Shown: one piece after another, positions 11,688-23,264 of the stretch
How the letters are laid out: the number at the start of each line of letters is the position of its first letter
Numbering within the stretch: the stretch's first letter is position 1
Assembly: GCA_005765155.1 (NCBI GenBank)
Contig: VCCP01000008.1
Span: 744,001-808,000, forward strand
Origin: Zelopaecilomyces penicillatus
Taxonomy: Eukaryota > Ascomycota > Sordariomycetes > Hypocreales > Pseudodiploosporaceae
DNA: 64,000 nt
Reading direction: 5' to 3'
Position numbers and translations under genes: made by a program
Notes under the pieces: model-generated
The model's input: the letters and a program-made list of their open reading frames with translations, nothing else
Database searches by the model: none
What the model was told of the DNA's origin: nothing

Positions 11688-14600
11688 TCACGCTGACTTC
11701 TTACTCGCTCTCCTTTTCTCAATCTTCTCCAACTCCATATCGATCCTCTTAAACCCCCAATTCTTCCAAAACGGTGGATACAAGAATGGCCGCAAGTCGA
11801 AACGGTTATCATCAGGTGCTGTAAGTTACCTCGCCGTTAGCCTTTCTTGCTTGCCTATCGTAGTGCAGAATCACTGGGCGGCTCCGCCAGATCCGATCAG
11901 ATATGCTTTCAACTTACAGTAATCGTTGCAATGGAGCGCTGGCGTCAGAACCGTCATTTTATGCCCTGGCACTCTAGGTTAGACGTCACGAAAATGAAAA
12001 CAGCTGGAAGTGGATGCTCCCTTACGATTGATGGCATAGAAATGGAAGAATTTCTTAACCTTATCTGCGACTTCGGCGGGAGTGTACGAGGGACCATCGT
12101 CATCAGGGCCGCGCTGACGATCAGGGTTCCAGTCGTGCACGAGGCGTTGGAACATTCCAAACGGACCTAACTTGTTAAGCTTTCGTAACCGACCAAAAAT
12201 CGTCAACTCCTGATATGTCATTCCCATATCTATTCACATGTTAGCCACTGCTTTCATCTTAGCATGCGACTCAAATCCGCAAACACACCTATTTCATCAC
12301 TCTGAACGTAGTCGTGAGTTATAGGCTCCTGTTTAGATTGTCATTAGTACTGTGTCACCCCCATTGGATGGTGGAATGGAAGCAGTCTTTTCACTTACCA
12401 GCTCTGCAGTCGGAACTGCTGTAAGGAATTCATTGAGGCAGGGAATCTCAAAATTTATTTCTGCCCAAGCGATGAAGCGCCTGTCGAATTATTAGAAAGT
12501 AGATTCTCCAAATCTGTGTCAATTGGTTCGCTAATGCTGCCAACAATACGTGATGCAACGTAAAGTAGCCACGAACTCTCCAACACAGGGATGGAATTGA
12601 CTTACTTCAAATCTGCCTTGTCAATTGACCCAATTGGATTGATGTCGGCCCTGAATACGGTGTTAGCCATCGCCAAAATTGCCAGACAGAGCGATAGAGG
12701 ATAGGTACTTACGACGAACAGTCATATTTGGTCAAGTAACCTCGAAGACCTGTTGCATGGATTAGTCAACAATCTCAGTACGGACTCTGGTTCAACATTG
12801 GACTTACTCTATCAAATAGTTAGCGACACACATTGCTGACGTGAACAACCACCATAATGGGAAACCTACTTCTCCGACATTTGCACTTCCAAGAACAAGC
12901 AGACTTCCGCCCCCAGGCCGGTTGCGAGCCGTTGGCAGGATCTGACCAAATTCCTACCCACGAGATTATCTGTCAGTTTAAATGACTTATCAAGCTGGCA
13001 AGAGGCAATACGTAATAAAATAAAATTACGCATGATGCCCTGGCTGAGAAGATATAGACTTGGGCTTACATATGCTGTGACCATTCTGATTCGGGCCTGC
13101 AGACACTGCAGGGTAAGATTTTCTTGGTTAGTACCTCCTTCAACCTTGAACCTAGGTTCAAAGTTGATGGAGCTAACGACCAGTTTTTTCTGTGCCTCGT
13201 AAACGTCGTCGATGTCTAGGTTAACATGGTAGCTGCCTATAGCCTCTGACAGATCCTTGGCGCGCTGCCGGGTTTCCTTGGAGCTTTGCTTCTTCATACC
13301 CATATATAAAGTCGTGAAAATCTGGTTGCACAGTGCCTGGGGGGTTTTAGGGAGGACACCCTCACCATCATACTTGGCGATCCGCTTGACATCCTCAATG
13401 ACCTGGGCATTGCCTTCCTCAATCGCCTGAATAACGATGCGGCACATGGAGAAGACAATGGTCGCAGTCGCACATGAGTCAATTCCTCCGCTCAGGGGTA
13501 CTAGGAAGCCTGCAGAACCAGAGCGCCTGAGGTACTACGACCATTCCCACATTAGTTTGATAGTTTTCCATAATGAATAGGGATGTATCACTCACGTCCC
13601 AAAGATAGCAGCCTGCACAAAGGGCAATCTCTTCCTCAACGGAATGAAGCCTTGGCTTGATGGGCGGTGTTGGACATTTGTCGATGTAATCGTCTTCTTC
13701 GCCGCTGAGAGTGAACGGCGTTTGAATCCTTTGGTACCTGGCGTTCGATGTTGCGGCTTGAAGGCCCCGAGAAATTGATGAACGGTATGCCCGCACATCA
13801 TCGAGGTTGACTGTCGCGACGACGACCTCGACGTCATTAAGACTGAACTGTGAGCCCTGCGCCACTAAATTTGATCGTTAGAGGGTGTTTTGAAAGGATT
13901 ATCGAGTCGGTCTCACCAATGTCACCGTTTACTAAAAGATGGTTAGCAAAAGATTCACAACCCCGATGGCAGTGCAAAATTACCAATAATCATGCTACAT
14001 CCGTCAAAGTAAAGCCGCTCGCCACTTGAAGTTTGTCAATATCGGTTTCACAATATTTACACCCACAGTATGAGGGAAACATACTCGCAGCCTTGCTGAT
14101 TGGAATACTGTAATCCCATTGTGATTAGCACGATCACATTAATAAGTAGAGGATATGACTACTGCGTACTAGGTAAACACCTCCTGCTTTGCGAGTTGCT
14201 TCCATAATGAGCTGTAGACGAGTGTCTAGCTTTTGGAGTGTGAAATGAGAGCCGCTACTGTTTGTGAAGACTTCGACCTGTAAAAGTGTCGTGTTAGCTA
14301 ATATGTGAAGGTGAGGCAGAGCGTAGTGTCGGTCGGATTGGAAGTGTCTGTAGATGGTGTGAATACATCCACATATTACTTACTCCGTCAAGTCCCATGG
14401 CCTATTTAAAGCAACAGTTTGTTAGCAGGTAGACATACAAGAGATATAAGAAGCTCATTTGAAGAACCTACAATGTGCGGAGACATCGGAGTAAAGAGCT
14501 CTTCCTGTGACTTTGTCAGTTCCTTCAAATCACCTAGTCATGAACACGATTGTCCCTTACACAAGTCTCCGCTCCAAAGGCTGTCTCGGGGGTAGAAATG

Positions 14601-15456
14601 ACGGCATCTCCAAACAAGACATGTGTGGCACCCTGGATTTTGGCAAGCAATGGAGGCAAATGATACTCTTCGGTTTCTCGTGGTCGCATCCAGGGTGTGA
14701 AATGTCTCATCTCTCTGTAATTTCCATCATTGGCAAGGAAACATTTAGGCCTCTGTCAACCATGATGTTAGTCGGTGGCAGTTATGAATGTCTGATGAGT
14801 ATTGACGGGTCAAAAACATCAGTAAGCGTGGGAGACTACGCACAATCAGGAGGATCTTGCCATCGAGACCTAGTCAATTGAGTCAGTATCAACAGATATT
14901 CATCATCTTAACACCAGCGAAACAATGAAGCATTGCGGAAGTCACTAGCATCATTTTCAAGGGGTACACGGACTTACATATCGCTCTGCAGTTGTACTTG
15001 AGATTCTTATGCAACACTGGCAAACCGATATCCAACAAAATTCCGTAAAGCCTCTCATCAGTCAAGATGCGATGAAGCATCTCCATACTATGAGTGAACA
15101 CATCAATCTCATGAAAATGGTCCAAGCTTGAGTAGCCGCATATTTCTAATTCCTGTATTCCACAATCATCAGGTCACATCATTCAAATTAGGGGCAAACA
15201 TAAACATTAGTCACGTACAGGCCCGACTCGTAGTCGCGCACCAGCTTCCTTTGCCTTGAGAATACTCTCGATAATTCTAGATACGTTTCCCTCCCACTGT
15301 GAAACTCATCAGTATATGCATTCATCAGTTAGCCAGAGGAGGAGGGGTTGGAGGGGCAAAGATCTATCTAGTGGGGGGAGGGGGGGACGGAACGGAACGC
15401 ACGTCCAGAGCCCACTGGTTGAGGCTGCATGTGGCCACAGTGATGAGATGCGACAT
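11688..15456 (-). CDS. QNS1: glutamine-dependent NAD(+) synthetase
   Basis: Last step of NAD synthesis: amidation of nicotinate adenine dinucleotide, with ammonia released from glutamine by an N-terminal nitrilase-type domain. The model has 22 exons: 15456-15403, 15296-15219, 15152-14978, 14869-14844, 14752-14561, 14504-14472, 14401-14384, 14277-14170, 14107-14085, 14024-13984, 13931-13917, 13864-13596, 13534-13070, 12953-12870, the single base 12808, 12749-12713, 12650-12606, 12480-12399, 12328-12289, 12229-12026, 11965-11918 and 11818-11688. They total 2169 nt, 722 residues, the family's usual length. Landmarks are the nitrilase region (HGILLDIG-like, YNCRAI), the synthetase P-loop SGGIDS (about 13490-13473), LRGYLTKYDCSSADINP and the C-terminal DDNRFDLRPFLYPPFW. 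Exons of 15, 18, 23 and 26 nt also occur. The frame across 12870-12749 requires a one-nucleotide exon. No break was found. Confidence 0.92.
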
Positions 15457-18286
15457 GTTGATTTTCTGTAATGTAAAGATTGCAGGCTTAGAGTGAGTCT
15501 ACAGACTCCCTATTGACTGCGATGTGACGCCCTGCTGTACTGAGGGATGGGAGGTTTGGTCGTTTCGGAAGTCGGACGTCATTCGGCATTCGTGGCCAAA
15601 CAGGCAGAGCTCGGTATAGTGGGGTTGTTGACTAACCCAGCCACGACACAGTCACAGTAACTTACGGGCCGCTGACCGGAGAATGAAAGAGCGCACAGTA
15701 TTGAAGAGCATTTGAAACGGTTGAGAGTTGAGTTTCTGTAAGGGGTACGATATTATTACAGAGTAATTACTTTGGCATCACGCTCAACAGAGTGCAGTGT
15801 TTGTGTTATTATTATACTACGTAGTATGTCTACTGCAGATATTGGCAATTGTCTAGATTTGATGATGTGCGTGTATCCAGCGAGAGCTTGCATTTAGTCC
15901 AGCATCTGCAGACGACGCCTCATTTATAGTATTTATGGACGGTTCAGTAGAACCATACATAACACACAAAAATATTCACATACTGTATGTAGTCTTGTTT
16001 TCCACTTCTCATTATTTGAAGCGAATCTTCTACTTTCCACCCACATGCACATCCTATTATCGTTGCAAATAGAAATCGACAAGGAACATGGTGATTGCCT
16101 CATCCGGATCAGATCTGCGCCCCAATCCCCCCCACCGCGGAAGTCGGACGGGGGGCAGAGACTTGACCCCAACTCCAGAAAGGGGGGTAATTTTTTCTGC
16201 AAAATGTTGAGCCAACCAGGGGGAAAAAAAACATTTGGCACACACATCAGCTGACTAAGAACCGATGTTTTGCGTTTACAGATTCTGGCGGCGCCACAAC
16301 GCCCCAATTTAGAAGGTTCCAAGTTTGCACGAAGTTGGGGCTGGGCAGCGGTGAGGTGTTATGAACAACAGAAAGGTCCTAATGGGCCAGCGGATGTTGG
16401 TTTTGATGCTACTCTCTGATTGTTATGATTTACCCGAAACTCGAAGGAAGGGAGAAACTAAACAATACAAGCGAGATTCTCTGCCCCGTGAAATTATGAA
16501 TTATTACTCATGACACGTTTTACAGCTGATCTCACATGCTTTCTTTCGCCTCCTCTTCCATTCATCCCTTGCGTGGGGTGTGTTTTCTGCGTCTCGCACG
16601 TGATCTCACCAAGGCTGCTGCCCCAACAAACATTTTCACATGTTGAAGGAAGCACATGTGAAATTTTTTTCCCCGCCTCACAGTTGATCACATTTTGCCC
16701 ACGCAATTAATTGTTGGCGCACCACCCACTGGTGCCATTGACTAGGGCCATGGCGAGCTGCAGGTCGGCGGGCTAGCAGAGGTGCATCGCTGACAGGTGT
16801 TGTACGAATAGGCAAATGCAGATTGGCCCTATGCTCTGGACCTGCAAGTCTGTTTGGCAAAGCATGAATTGGCCCCCGCGGCATGAAGCTATCCACCTGC
16901 CATAGGCCTCCACCCACAGCACAGCACAGCACAAAACAGCTCTCTCAACACACGGCCACACAGCAACAAAGCGGGAAAAAAAGGCAAACAGCAGCCATGT
17001 GGGTGCCACTTCTGCCATGTTCAGTTCCGGTCATGCTAGCGTCTGCCGGACCCTCCATCAGGCGTCCGCCTGCGTCGGTGATTGGATCCCAGGATCTGGA
17101 ACACGATTAGGGGTCTTCAGGGACTTGTGGGGCCTTTTCCATGTGTCTCCAATTTTAAGCCGCAGGGCCCTGTCGTTGGGTTAAAGTGTTGTTGAGCTAC
17201 CTGGTACTAAAGTGCCGCGTAGAGGTACTATTCTAGGTATTCTCGTCCGCCGCTATCTTGTTGTCAGGACATGTGAAATGGGGGTATCGGTACATGTGCC
17301 TGACCATCAGGGGGGCCAATACGAGCATCAGGTACCAGGGGCGAAGTAGGAAGAGTAAGGAGAACAAGAAGATGAAGAGAAGCAGGAGAAATGACCACGT
17401 CTCAGCAGTTGGGAGTTGTTGGAATGGATCGAAAGGTACTTGGCTGAAGCATAATTCCAGGTGTCTTGAGATTGAACCAGCTGTATCATTCCTTCTTCCT
17501 TCCTCGTCTTCCGGTTTTCCCCCCTCCTTGCTTCTGACTTTTGTCTTTCGGAGCAGCATACATAGTAGCTTTCAACGTGTCCAATGCTACCAGCCTTTCG
17601 TACCAATAGCACGCTGACTATAGGAACAATTAAGTGGGTATTTAAGCAGCGGTGTGTTTTTTCACCCGCATCTCCGGCCAGGCCTCCCCCCCTCCCCTTG
17701 TTGGCTCTCGTCTTTTTTTTTTTGGTGGTGTGCTTGGCAGCCGTGAGCTACCGATAACAGCGATAGCACGGATGCATGTGCTGATACACACTCACTCACA
17801 CGGCGCGATAAGACGACGAGACAATCTTGACCCCACGACTACGACGACTTTATCGGCCGCCGCCCTGCTGACGGCGGGCATTGAGAGTCTACACCTACAC
17901 CTATACAGTGCTTCAAATGCGGAGTAATATTGTGTTTTTATACCCGGATGGGGTGCTAAGTCAACAAGACGCACTGCGGCTGCCAGCCCTGCCGCCCCTG
18001 AAAACCCATCAAGTCACAATTGCTTGCCATCAGAACAGCTGGCCGGGATAAAAACCAAAAAAAAATTAAATATGGATCCCGAGATTGGGGGACTTTGCAG
18101 TCTGGCTCGACCGACCCCCAGTCAAGGCCAAGTGTCTCCTTTTCCTCCTCCGCCTCGCGCTAAGAAGCGGTAAGGGTTTCTAAAAGGAGATCTATCTCTC
18201 CTTCTGCCTTTCCTGTCTTTCCCTTATCTTCTGCTTCCCTCCTCTCCTTCTCCATCCCCCGGCAGCATCATCATTCTTCTGCAACG
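15457..18286. other. long divergent intergenic region
   Basis: Lies between the divergent QNS1 and desaturase genes. It contains a G/C-run block near 16120-16170, C-rich and T-rich runs near 17680-17720, and a long pyrimidine-rich leader (about 18130-18280) before the desaturase ATG. Several open frames (for example 16322-15933 and 17559-17233 on the minus strand) have no resemblance or start context I trust. Confidence 0.55.
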
Positions 18287-19624
18287 ATGGCCACTGTTAC
18301 AACCACCACCAAGAGGACCGTCAGGACGTCGACCTCCATGGTCGGCGCCCTGCCCGAGGAAAAGTCTCGCTTCCCTGATATCAACACCATCAGGGCTGCC
18401 ATCCCCGCCCACTGCTTCCAGCCCTCCGTCGCCATCTCCATGGGCTATCTGGTGCGCGATGTCCTCATGATTGGAGCGTTTGGCTGGGCTGCCATTACCT
18501 ATATCCCGGCCATCCCTGATGCCACCATCAGGGCCATTGCTTGGATCGTCTATGGTTTCATTCAGGGTCTCTTCGGTGTTGGCCTTTGGATCTTGGGCCA
18601 CGAGGCCGGCCACGGTGCCTTCTCGCTGCACTCCAAGCTTAACAACGTCGCGGGCTTCTTCGCCCACTCCGCTTTGTGTGTGCCGTTCTTCTCGTGGAAG
18701 TTCTCTCACCACCGCCATCACATGTACACGGGCCACATGGAAAAGGACATGGCCTTTGTGCCCAAGACGCAGTCCGAGTACATGAAGCGGGCTCTGGCCG
18801 TCTTTGAGATGTTTGAGGATACCCCCATCTACCAGGTCATCACTTTGATCGGCCACCAGATCTTCGGCTGGTGGGCATACTTGGTCTTGAACGCTACCGC
18901 CGGCAGCAAGAGCCAGCAGAAAGTTGGCGGATTCCTGGGTCGAAGCCACTTCTCTCCTGGCAGCGCTGTTTTCCGCCCCAGCGAGTCCTTTTTCATCTTC
19001 TTGTCCGACGTTGGCATTGCCATCACCTTGTTTGGCCTGTACAAGCTGTCTGGTGTCGTTGGAGTCAACACCGTGCTGCTGGCTTACGCCCAGCCTTACT
19101 TTTGGGTGCACCACTGGTTGGGTAAGTTGAATCGCCAGCCCAAGCTGACTCGTGCAGTTTCAAAATTTTCCCGCTGTGACTAACACATGCTTTTCTAGTT
19201 GCCATCACTTACCTGCACCACACCCACTTGGAGGTGCACCACTACGAGCCCCAGAGCTGGACCTTCGTCAAGGGCGCTCTTGCTACCGTCGACAGAGAGT
19301 TTGGCTTCATTGGCCGTCACCTGTTCCACGGCATCATTGAGTTCCACGTTGTCCACCATCTTTTCCCGTACGTCTCCTCGATTCCCCACCCTCAATCCTT
19401 CTCTCTCAAGTGCAAATTTCACTAACTCAGTCCGCTCTAGTCGTATTCCCTTCTACTATGCCGAAGAGGCAACCGAAGCGATCAAGCCCGTTGTTGGCGA
19501 CCTCTACCGCCGTGACGACCGGTCCTTCCTGGGCCAGCTCTGGACCAACTTTTCCAAGTGCAAGTACGTTGTGCCTGACGAGACCACACCCGGAGCTCTC
19601 AAGTGGGCCGAGCCTACTCGTTAA
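18287..19624 (+). CDS. membrane fatty acid desaturase, delta12/delta15 (omega-3) type
   Basis: Integral ER membrane di-iron desaturase acting on oleoyl/linoleoyl chains. Exons 18287-19121, 19199-19367 and 19441-19624 give 395 residues. The three His boxes are HEAGH (residues 105-109), HHRHH (141-145) and HVVHH (328-332). The sequence ATVDREFGFIGRHLFHGIIE precedes the last box. The length (395) and whole-protein pattern fit the shorter fungal delta15/bifunctional delta12-delta15 group (about 400 residues) better than the ~470-residue delta12 oleate desaturases. This is from memory of the families, so regiospecificity is an inference. The start codon follows a CT-rich leader, usual for highly expressed fungal genes. 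The gene is intact. Confidence 0.92.
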
Positions 19625-21538
19625 AAATAAAAAACGAGAAACACCGCAGGGCGGGTTCGTTTAAAATGATGACTGCTCTATTTTTTTTCATGGGCAAGTT
19701 CTGGGAGCGAAGTTGAGGAGAGCAAAGAAACAAACAAGCAGACATGGATGGCTTGAAAGAGATTTCTCAAGTTTGGAGAGAAATTTATCAAAAGAGACTC
19801 TCGCAAAAACTGGTTGCATTGGGTTGGCTTTGCTCTGACGATAGGCGTTGTTTTCTCCCAAGGGGATAAACTTGGATTTTGCTGTTTATGCTGGTGAATA
19901 GATTAGAGAAAGCTACCCTTAGATGATTGACTCATACTAATAGACATAGAGGTAGAGGTGTGTATAAAGAAGAAGAAGAGCATACAGTTTACCTTGCTAC
20001 CTTGCTGTTCCTGAGTTGTGTGTTTTTGCCCCGAGTTTGAACTGGCCATGCGGAGTGAAGCACAACTGCTGTGCCATGTGGCAAGTTATGCTCAAACTTG
20101 ATGAGCATCAGAGAAATAAACAGTCATTGGCAGGATTCTAGGGATATCTGAAGATGTCGAGTTATTGTCGCCTAAAGTTAATCTTGCTTGACTACAGATG
20201 ATCAACACAGCGCATTTCACAATCTACAACACATGTTAACTAACCTACGATTCTGACAGGCTGAAAAACGCTCGCTCATTTTTATGAACTCACCTTGGCG
20301 TATCGCCAAAGTATTGCAATTAATTTGTTGGTTTTGGTTCAATAATTCTGTGCTTCTGCATAAAGAGCTGTCACAGAATTCATGGATAATAAAGGGACTG
20401 GTTGGTAAGTTCACGCGCATGACGGCTACGATAGGCCCCATGATGATTGCTTACACGCAAAACAGTCAGCACATGATGTTCCGTCAATGACAACAAAGTT
20501 GTCGCAGTAATAGCGTCACTCGAGAAAAGGACAAAAACAGCACATATACTACGAGTTTCATATGAGACACAATATAATTGGATGGCAGGTTATGTACCTG
20601 AGACATTGGCGGCAATTATCTCTAAAATTAGCCTGCCCTTCCCCATGATCTACTTGCGTTATCTGTGTAGAGATTGATTATGCCGTCCATGTCACCAGGG
20701 GTAGGAGCTTACAACGAACGGTATGGCTCATACGTGGGTATCATAAATATCCATGGATAATGTAATCTCCAGCCCACGGGGGCCGAGACTGGTTGCAGAG
20801 TGGCTATTCGGGCAATGTTAGCCATGCCAAACTTCGACAAATACTACCACAGATGGAATTGAGGAGCGGGGGCCGTAACACAGATTGAGGTGTGATCGAC
20901 AAGGGAAAATGCCGAGCCATGTATATAAAAACGGACCAACAGGTCGTAATCCAAGCCGCGACTGCAGTTGTCCCACCGACAGCCGCATTCCCAGCCGTAA
21001 ATGCAGGCTACAAACTGCAACAACTCTCCATTCGCCGTCTTGATGGACCTCCTTTCTCTCCATATCGCACCCAACAAGGGATGGAACAAAGACAAATCTA
21101 TATAAGAATAAATGCTTAGGCATTAGCCATTGTATAATAGGCACACATTGCATTCCCATTGTTTGCATTCATTGCATTGTGGCCCATCACTTGACAGGTA
21201 TGCAGCGCGACCTCATCCGCATACCAAGGCCATGCATGCTATGTATGTAAGACGCCAATGGAACAACAACAAAAGCAGAGTGGCATGCCGGTTATGGCTC
21301 CATTCCATCATTAAACTTGCATGTGTAGCCTGCAGCGACAATGTAAGCCTGCCATTGATGTACAATCCAGGGGAAGAAGCCCTCAGAAGTACATAGTTGC
21401 AGGATTGGAGTAATTTCGAGAAAGCAAACCTATATATAGGAGGTTATATCTGAACCTAACTTGAATAATCCCGGCTGTATTGTCTTCTCTCTTCTTCTTC
21501 CCTCTTTAAGCCCCGATTGTGTATTGATTTGTTCAACC
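19625..21538. other. intergenic, no gene recognised
   Basis: Holds the 3' end of the desaturase and the promoter of the terpene synthase. No RNA gene or clear repeat; short open frames (for example 21168-20818, minus) are unsupported. Confidence 0.55.
21431..21438 (+). promoter_or_regulatory. TATA-like element of the terpene synthase gene
   Basis: TATATATA about 100 bases before the chosen ATG at 21539. Position and sequence suit a TATA box; assignment is by position only. Confidence 0.4.
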
Positions 21539-22618
21539 ATGAGTTTCACCCATTTGCCAGGAAATATGCTTGATGAAAACAGCGCTGCCCTCAAGGCCGA
21601 GTTTACCGACATCGTAAACAGCTTTCTTCAAAACCTCTCTTTCCAAATACCCAACTCACAACATCTTGACTTCACTACTATCCAAGAGGGCGTACTACAT
21701 TACCTGCGGTGCGAAAATCTCCCGCTCGACTTTGCTGAGCAACATCAGTCTGCGTTAAAAGACAGTGTGATATCAACCGTTCTTTTCTTCCATTTTACAT
21801 CGGCAGAGGTCCAGATATCCATTGCAGTCTTTACGTTCTACTGCATTGTTCTTGACATTCAAAATGATGAAATCAAGGATGATCTCAAACACTTCAACCA
21901 AACCTTGTTTTCTGGCCAGCAGCAAAAGAACAGACTCCTGCAAGCTCTTACAGTCTGGCTACGATCAACGTCAAAGATGTTTGGGCAGTACGGTGGAAAC
22001 ATGATGATGAAGGAAGCACTTGACTATTCGACCGTCTTCTCTTTCAAGCGTGGATTCCCTTTACCCCCCACCGCGGCATCCTTTCCCACCCATTTTCGAC
22101 AAAAGACTGGCATATTGGAGACATGGTCACTATTCCCATTTCCAGAGGATCGCTACCCTGAAGACAAATTTCTCGCCATCTATCTACCAGCTATCCCAAC
22201 CTTGATGACCTTTGTCGCATCTGTCAACGATCTCTTATCCTTTTACAAGGAGGCAAGAAATGGAGAATCCTTCAACTATGTCTGCAATTACGCAAACACA
22301 CATAATATGCAGCCCCTGGATGTGGTTCGTCTCTGCTCGAAGAATATCCAGGACTGCATTCGAGAGACTCGTGCCGTCTTAGCTTCGGAACCACAGATGC
22401 TACGTGATGTTGATCACTTCATGGAGGGCTACATCCTGTTCCACCTGGCATCTCCTCGGTACCGACTATCAGAACTAGACATTCCGGAGGCAAAGGAAGC
22501 GCAAAGGCTTTTGTATGGGAAGCTATGGGCCAGGCCGGAATTTGTAGTTGGTTGTGGTTCAGCAAACATGCCTGTGATTGGACAAGATGGGCTCCCATCT
22601 GTTCTATCCGCAGAGTAA
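21539..22618 (+). CDS. TRI5-family (trichodiene-synthase-like) sesquiterpene synthase
   Basis: Class I terpene cyclase predicted to ionise farnesyl diphosphate. Uninterrupted frame of 359 residues, slightly short of the 370-390 usual for TRI5-family enzymes. The NSE/DTE metal motif is intact (NDLLSFYKE, residues 230-238), as is the diphosphate-sensing RY pair (307-308). The first Asp-rich motif is DIQND (106-110): its first and last acidic residues are present, but the second position, usually Asp or Glu, is Ile. The start at 21539 follows CAACC and leaves a TATA element about 100 bases upstream; an in-frame ATG at 21461 would add 26 residues and is less likely. No P450 or other tailoring gene lies beside it, so the product is unknown. 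It need not be trichodiene; longiborneol-type and other TRI5 relatives exist. Confidence 0.87.
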   Translation: MSFTHLPGNMLDENSAALKAEFTDIVNSFLQNLSFQIPNSQHLDFTTIQEGVLHYLRCENLPLDFAEQHQSALKDSVISTVLFFHFTSAEVQISIAVFTFYCIVLDIQNDEIKDDLKHFNQTLFSGQQQKNRLLQALTVWLRSTSKMFGQYGGNMMMKEALDYSTVFSFKRGFPLPPTAASFPTHFRQKTGILETWSLFPFPEDRYPEDKFLAIYLPAIPTLMTFVASVNDLLSFYKEARNGESFNYVCNYANTHNMQPLDVVRLCSKNIQDCIRETRAVLASEPQMLRDVDHFMEGYILFHLASPRYRLSELDIPEAKEAQRLLYGKLWARPEFVVGCGSANMPVIGQDGLPSVLSAE

Positions 22619-22896
22619 TCTTATCATGAATCAAGAGAGCGGATGCCATTAATCATTGAAAGGAGGGGATCGACATTGAATTTGGATGAAGAGGTGTTTT
22701 TCCATGTATCTTTTTTTTGTGAAGTATTAGTGATAAAGATGACGCGAGATCAACAACCTAAACCCCCCCGAAGGGTTGTTTTTATAAATATATTCAATTC
22801 ATTGTATGTATGTGCACTTGATGTTCAGCTTTATGATACGTGAGCTAGCCTCTCACTTCTTACAACGAATCCACGAATGTCAAATCCAGACAACAT

Positions 22897-23264
22897 CTAC
22901 CTTGCGCAGAGGTCATTGATGCCCCTACCAGCATTGATGCACCAATTGTTAGGACCGCAGTACTGCAACCATCGAATCTTGCCGCCTGAACTACACTGGA
23001 ACAAGGAAGATTTGAGGGAGTCCTCGTTGACGGTGGACTGGCCGGCTGCCTTGAGTGCATCTTCAATTTCGAGTCGGTAGTTTCCTAGACAAAAGTTTGT
23101 CAGCTGGCGTTGAACATTGAATGGATAATGAGGGGCGAAATTGTGTTCTTACCTAGGTCTAGGAGATTGTGTCCGCAATATCTCAAGCCATTCCTGCAGT
23201 TGTCCGCAGCGGCGAAGGGGGCAAGAATGGCAACGGCGGCCGACACGAAAGCGACTTTGACCAT
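22897..23264 (-). CDS. small secreted six-cysteine protein (effector-like)
   Basis: Two exons, 23264-23153 and 23084-22897, with a 68-nt GT-AG intron, giving 99 residues. Residues 1-20 are a signal peptide (MVKVAFVSAAVAILAPFAAA). The mature part has six cysteines (23, 30, 68, 80, 86, 97), enough for three disulphides. The pattern NCxxGLxYCGxNLLxLGNY at the mature N-terminus, with FxC and YCG later, matches a widespread family of small secreted proteins in plant- and insect-associated ascomycetes. Its biochemical role is unknown to me. It converges on the terpene synthase gene. The role as a host-interaction protein is inferred from size, secretion and cysteine content. Confidence 0.8.

Noticed and set aside
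15933..16322. 129-codon minus-strand frame over a G/C-run block
   Set aside because: Composition-driven frame in a promoter region; no coding character.
17233..17559. 108-codon minus-strand frame with a strongly hydrophobic stretch
   Set aside because: The hydrophobicity comes from a pyrimidine-rich tract; there is no resemblance or promoter-like context.
21461..21538. In-frame upstream ATG for the terpene synthase
   Set aside because: It lies only 23 bases after the TATA element, and the added leader is unlike the family; the ATG at 21539 has better context.
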